Positions 38,120-41,412 of a stretch of 41,412 nt of DNA are shown piece by piece. The position numbers were made by a program, and so were the translations under genes. The stretch covers positions 1 through 41,412 of the forward strand of contig QCLW01000007.1 in NCBI GenBank assembly GCA_003214235.1. The letters are read 5' to 3'. The DNA comes from Prochlorococcus sp. AG-418-F16. GTDB lineage: Bacteria; Cyanobacteriota; Cyanobacteriia; PCC-6307; Cyanobiaceae. The notes below the pieces were generated by a model that was given only the letters and a program-made list of their open reading frames with translations, was not told where the DNA came from and searched no databases. How positions within the stretch are numbered: the first letter of the stretch is position 1; every line of letters starts with the position of its first letter.

Positions 38120-38749
38120 TCCCATGGAGAAGGAAAGCCCTCCTGCACCAGCTATTAATCTTTTAATAAATTTTTGACTTGCGTTAAAGGTCGTCAAAGA
38201 TATTAAACAAGTAAAAAGATTCATACTTATTAATGAACCAATTAAATATGAAATCAAATAAAAGCAAGCACTTGTTAAAGGTAGAGCTAATGCAGGTAGA
38301 ACTGCAAGAAAATGCGAACCTCCTGCTATACCATGGAGTAAGCCTAAACCTGTTAAAGCATGTGAGTGCTTATTAGTATTTTTTTGTTCCTTAACATGGA
38401 AATGAAAGTGACGATGAGCAATCCCATTCTCATGCTTGTGAGAGTGGGAATGCATACTTAATTGAAAAGAATTCTTAATAGCAAATACTCCAACAATTAG
38501 AAGAGAAATTCCAACTAGGAATTCAGCAATATTGGAGAATTTGTTTAATGGCGTAATGTCCTTAATAAAAATAGCGAGAAAAGCTAATAAGAGAACTCCA
38601 GAAGAGTGTCCTAAGCCCCATGAGAAACTACTTTCAAGAGCTTTTTTGGGATTATTAATAGCTACTGGCGCCATTGCTATTAGATGATCAGCACCACTAA
38701 CTACATGCACAAATCCTGCAACGATGCCGGTTAATATTACAGCCTGCAT
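38078..38749 (-). CDS. Nickel/cobalt transporter-like membrane protein (probable SodT)
   Basis: This 223-residue protein has about six membrane segments. The first carries HVVSGADHLIAMAP (a His/Asp metal motif as in NicO/UreH/HupE-type permeases), and a His-rich cytoplasmic loop in the middle starts at HSHSHKHENG. LLHGIAGGSHFL is a second metal-like motif. Its position opposite sodN-sodX suggests it supplies nickel to NiSOD; the symbol sodT has been used for such genes in picocyanobacteria, as I recall. Its 3' end overlaps sodX on the other strand by 42 bases. Confidence 0.75.
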   Translation of the reverse strand: MQAVILTGIVAGFVHVVSGADHLIAMAPVAINNPKKALESSFSWGLGHSSGVLLLAFLAIFIKDITPLNKFSNIAEFLVGISLLIVGVFAIKNSFQLSMHSHSHKHENGIAHRHFHFHVKEQKNTNKHSHALTGLGLLHGIAGGSHFLAVLPALALPLTSACFYLISYLIGSLISMNLFTCLISLTTFNASQKFIKRLIAGAGGLSFSMGLFWIQRSASIFLN

Positions 38750-38804
38750 ATATATTCAGTACAACTCTGTTTATTAAATTTTATAGCACGATTTGGAGTC
38801 AAAA

Positions 38805-39692
38805 TTAATTTGAGTTAAATAATTTCTTGAAAGATTTTTCAATATCACTTTCTCTCATAAAAGTTTCACCAATTAATACTCCCTTAATTCCAATAGAAAC
38901 AAGCGACTCTATGTCTTCGGCACAATTAATTCCGGATTCACTAATGGGAAGAATATTTTGTTTTAAAAATATATCTGAATATGTATTCATCAATTCTATT
39001 GATGTTTTTAACTCTGTTTTAAAAGTTTTTAAGTCCCTATTGTTTATTCCAATCAAATTAAAAGACTTTAACTTTAATATCCTTTCTAATTCATTCTCGT
39101 TATGGACTTCAACAAGAACGCTCATCCTTAAATTATCAGCAATTTTTTTTAGATAAATTAAATCGTCATCGCTTAAAATCGCCGCGATTAATAATATTGC
39201 ATCAGCACCAGATACCCTTGCTTTATAAATCTGATAAGCAGAAATAATAAAATCTTTGCAGAGTAGAGGGAGATTAGTTGATTTCCTTACAGTTTCAAGT
39301 ATTTCGTAACTACCTTGAAAAAACCTTTTATCGGTTAATACTGAGATACATGATGCGCCTAATCCTTCATAACAAGGAGCTATCTCTTCAGGATTAAAAT
39401 CTTCTCTGATAACACCTTTACTTGGACTAGCTTTTTTTATTTCAGCAATCACTCCTGGTTTTATTTTCGACTCCAAGATACTTTTATAAAAATCTTTAGG
39501 AGCGGGAAGGTTACTAATCTTCTTTATTAGATCTTCCAAAGAAACTATTTTTTTAAAATTTTTAATTTCAAAGTCCTTATACCATACAATTTCTTCGAGA
39601 ATATTTTTTGCTTGTGCCTCTCTGTGAGGTACAGCATATTCTAAATTTTCTACCCTAACTGTTGGATTTGGTGGCCTGCGTCTTATTTCCAT
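38805..39692 (-). CDS. trpC: Indole-3-glycerol phosphate synthase
   Basis: This 295-residue TIM-barrel enzyme of tryptophan synthesis has a cyanobacterial-type N-terminal extension ([20 protein letters not shown]). Catalytic landmarks: [14 protein letters not shown] near residue 95, PLLCKDFI near 155, [10 protein letters not shown] near 205, and SESGI near 262. It lies 12 bases after lpdA on the same strand. Confidence 0.96.
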   Translation of the reverse strand: MEIRRRPPNPTVRVENLEYAVPHREAQAKNILEEIVWYKDFEIKNFKKIVSLEDLIKKISNLPAPKDFYKSILESKIKPGVIAEIKKASPSKGVIREDFNPEEIAPCYEGLGASCISVLTDKRFFQGSYEILETVRKSTNLPLLCKDFIISAYQIYKARVSGADAILLIAAILSDDDLIYLKKIADNLRMSVLVEVHNENELERILKLKSFNLIGINNRDLKTFKTELKTSIELMNTYSDIFLKQNILPISESGINCAEDIESLVSIGIKGVLIGETFMRESDIEKSFKKLFNSN

Positions 39693-39704
39693 TAAGTGTA
39701 AATT

Positions 39705-41144
39705 CTATTTTACTTGAGAAGCCGCTTGTTTATATGCGACCTCAACTACTTCACTAAGAGTGGGATGAGTATGTACTTCTGTAGATAATTCAATTACATC
39801 TTGATTCCTTGAAATAGCGTTCGAAATTTCTTGAATCAAATCAGCTGCATGTAACCCAAAAATATGAGCACCTAATACTTTTCCATTATCTTTATTGAAA
39901 ATCAACTTAAGCATTCCATCACTCTCCAATTCAGCCAATGCTTTTGAATTAGCCTTAAAGAAACTTTTGACAACTCCCAAAGTAAAATTTTCTTTTGCCG
40001 ATATTTCTTTAGCTTCAGCTTCAGAGAGACCAACTGAACTTATCTCAGGATGAGTAAATGTTGCAGCAGGGATACTCTTATAGTTAATTTCGAAGTTGCC
40101 ACCACAAATATTATCAACAGCAATAGTACCTTGCGCTGCGGCTGTATGGGCAAGCATTAGTTTACCAGTTACATCTCCAACAGCCCAAATGTTAGGTATT
40201 GTTTCCTCACCATTTTTAACCCTCATTTGATCATCTATAGGAATGAAACCTTTTACTGTTTCAATCCCAACAGACTCAAGATTTAAGTTATTACTATTAG
40301 GAATTCTGCCAGTTGCTACTAGTACAGCGTCAACTTCTAAAGTTTCTATAACTTCTTTAGATTTTGCATCCGTCAGTTCTATTTTGACAGGACATCCAGG
40401 TGTTATTTTTGTCGCAAAGACATTTGATTTTGTATCTATATCTCTTGATTGAATAAGGTTCTTCTTAGCAATTTTTGCAATGTCTGGATCAAATGTTGGC
40501 ATAATATTTTCCAAAGCCTCGATCATGGTAACTTCACAACCTAGCGCGGTATAAACATCAGCAAATTCCAATCCTATATATCCGCTTCCAATAATAGCTA
40601 TCCACCTTGGTAGCCACTCAAGTTTAACAGCATCATCACTAGTAAATACAGTCCTATTATCCAAAGTAATTCCACGAGGCACGAAAGGAGAAGAACCAGT
40701 TGCTATAACAATATTTTTAGATGTGAAGATTTTATCAATTCCGTTTTTATCTCTCACACCCACTTTTTGATTTCCTTCAAGTCTTCCAATGCCCAAAATA
40801 ATTTCAACTCCACTCCTTTTGAGAGTTTTTGTTAAATTTTCTCTTACATTTAAAACTAAATTATTTGCGTGATCTGCGATTTTTGATCTCTCAAACCTTA
40901 CTGGGGACGCATGAATACCAAATTTAGCTAAATGTTCATGATCAGCAATTTCTCTAACTTTTCCACTTGCAGCCAAAAGAGCTTTAGAGGGAACACAACC
41001 CTTGTTAACACAAGTGCCTCCCATCTCAGAAGATTCTACTATTGCGACTTTCAGCCCCTTACCAGCAGCATGTTTAGCGGCATCGAAACCTCCATATCCC
41101 GCTCCTATTACGATTAAATCAAAATCAAAACTTGAATCAGTCAC
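39705..41144 (-). CDS. lpdA: Dihydrolipoamide dehydrogenase (E3)
   Basis: This 479-residue flavoprotein has the redox disulfide in GGTCVNKGCVPS (Cys45, Cys50), an FAD-binding GAGYGGF at the start, an NAD-binding IIGSGYIGLEFADVY near residue 188, and the catalytic pair HTHPTLSE (His460, Glu465) near the C-terminus. It reoxidises lipoyl groups of the pyruvate dehydrogenase complex (E1-alpha encoded by pdhA in this window) and possibly the glycine cleavage system. It is 7 bases downstream of the TrmH-like gene. Confidence 0.96.
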   Translation of the reverse strand: MTDSSFDFDLIVIGAGYGGFDAAKHAAGKGLKVAIVESSEMGGTCVNKGCVPSKALLAASGKVREIADHEHLAKFGIHASPVRFERSKIADHANNLVLNVRENLTKTLKRSGVEIILGIGRLEGNQKVGVRDKNGIDKIFTSKNIVIATGSSPFVPRGITLDNRTVFTSDDAVKLEWLPRWIAIIGSGYIGLEFADVYTALGCEVTMIEALENIMPTFDPDIAKIAKKNLIQSRDIDTKSNVFATKITPGCPVKIELTDAKSKEVIETLEVDAVLVATGRIPNSNNLNLESVGIETVKGFIPIDDQMRVKNGEETIPNIWAVGDVTGKLMLAHTAAAQGTIAVDNICGGNFEINYKSIPAATFTHPEISSVGLSEAEAKEISAKENFTLGVVKSFFKANSKALAELESDGMLKLIFNKDNGKVLGAHIFGLHAADLIQEISNAISRNQDVIELSTEVHTHPTLSEVVEVAYKQAASQVK

Positions 41145-41151
41145 TTTTTAT

Positions 41152-41412
41152 CTATGTATTAGAAGTATATGCGACTCTTTTTCGTTCTAGTAATAATGGA
41201 ACTGCAACACAAGCCACATTCAATGATTCTACAAGCTCACTATGCGGAATTGAAATTGTTTCATTAAAAGCTTCTTGAATTTTTTTATGAATCCCTTCAC
41301 CTTCATTACCCAAAATTAATGCAGTAGGTTTAGTCCAATCAATTTCCCAGTAGGGCTTTGAAGATTCTTTAGAGCTTTTATTATGACTACTAGTAGAAAA
41401 TATCTTAAACCC
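41152..41412 (-). CDS. C-terminal part of a TrmH/SpoU-family RNA methyltransferase, 5' end outside window
   Basis: The minus strand is open for 86 codons from the window edge to a TAG at 41152-41154. It encodes PTALILGNEGEGI and ISIPHSELVESLNVACVAV, the last two motifs of the SPOUT knot of TrmH/SpoU 2'-O-ribose methyltransferases. It then ends in a short basic tail. It lies 7 bases ahead of lpdA on the same strand. Whether its target is rRNA or tRNA cannot be seen from this part. Confidence 0.85.
   Translation of the reverse strand, partial: GFKIFSTSSHNKSSKESSKPYWEIDWTKPTALILGNEGEGIHKKIQEAFNETISIPHSELVESLNVACVAVPLLLERKRVAYTSNT

Overview
The window looks like a chromosomal segment of a high-light Prochlorococcus, or a very close relative. 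It is strongly AT-rich and densely packed, and convergent genes often touch or overlap. The gene set is cyanobacterial: LexA with an SOS-box-like site in front of it, FtsH, the Ftn2/ZipN/ARC6 division protein, a group 2 sigma factor, the TIGR03792, DUF3122 and DUF3611 proteins, and a nickel superoxide dismutase cassette. Family names come from motifs read by eye, because no database search was possible.

Layout. 1-4660 is the end of a surface-polysaccharide cluster. It holds the tail of a probable sugar amidotransferase, a HisF-HisH fusion, two methyltransferase-like proteins and a capsule/Kdo-transferase-like protein. 4846-10284 is a minus-strand run: lexA, argF, ftsH, ribD, a DUF3122 protein and a small unknown protein. 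10368-19362 holds short cofactor and housekeeping units: cobL, nadK, pheS, surE, a DUF3611 membrane protein, ribF-thiE-thiS, two very small ORFs, larB/cpmA, a TIGR03792 protein and ispF. 19496-23550 is a minus-strand block of a membrane-anchored propeller-like protein, an outer-membrane polysaccharide export protein, trmD and era. 23589-29987 holds an unknown protein, a clear bidirectional terminator, a BI-1 family protein, phoH, rpsP, ffh and ftn2/zipN. 30101-36507 holds pdhA, a sigma factor, nnr, mnmA and lnt. 36594-38749 holds an FKBP isomerase, then sodN, sodX and a nickel-transporter-like gene. 38805-41412 holds trpC, lpdA and the end of a TrmH-family methyltransferase.

How the genes work together. 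The left end probably supplies ammonia to, and modifies, a surface sugar. The sod block makes, matures and metallates a Ni-SOD. ffh, rpsP, trmD, era, mnmA and pheS serve translation and protein targeting. pdhA and lpdA encode E1-alpha and E3 of pyruvate dehydrogenase. ribD/ribF and thiE/thiS belong to the riboflavin/FAD and thiamine pathways.

Main points of interest. (1) A HisF-HisH fusion in the reverse order to eukaryotic HIS7 has lost a catalytic Asp but keeps the ammonia-gate residues. (2) The sodX catalytic serine lies upstream of the first ATG, and no ATG, GTG or TTG is available upstream in frame. (3) A LexA-box-like site lies just upstream of lexA. (4) A strong palindrome lies between ribD and ftsH. 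(5) A possible two-gene envelope unit sits between ispF and trmD. No tRNA, rRNA, CRISPR array, insertion sequence or riboswitch was recognised. I saw no clear new defence or mobile system.
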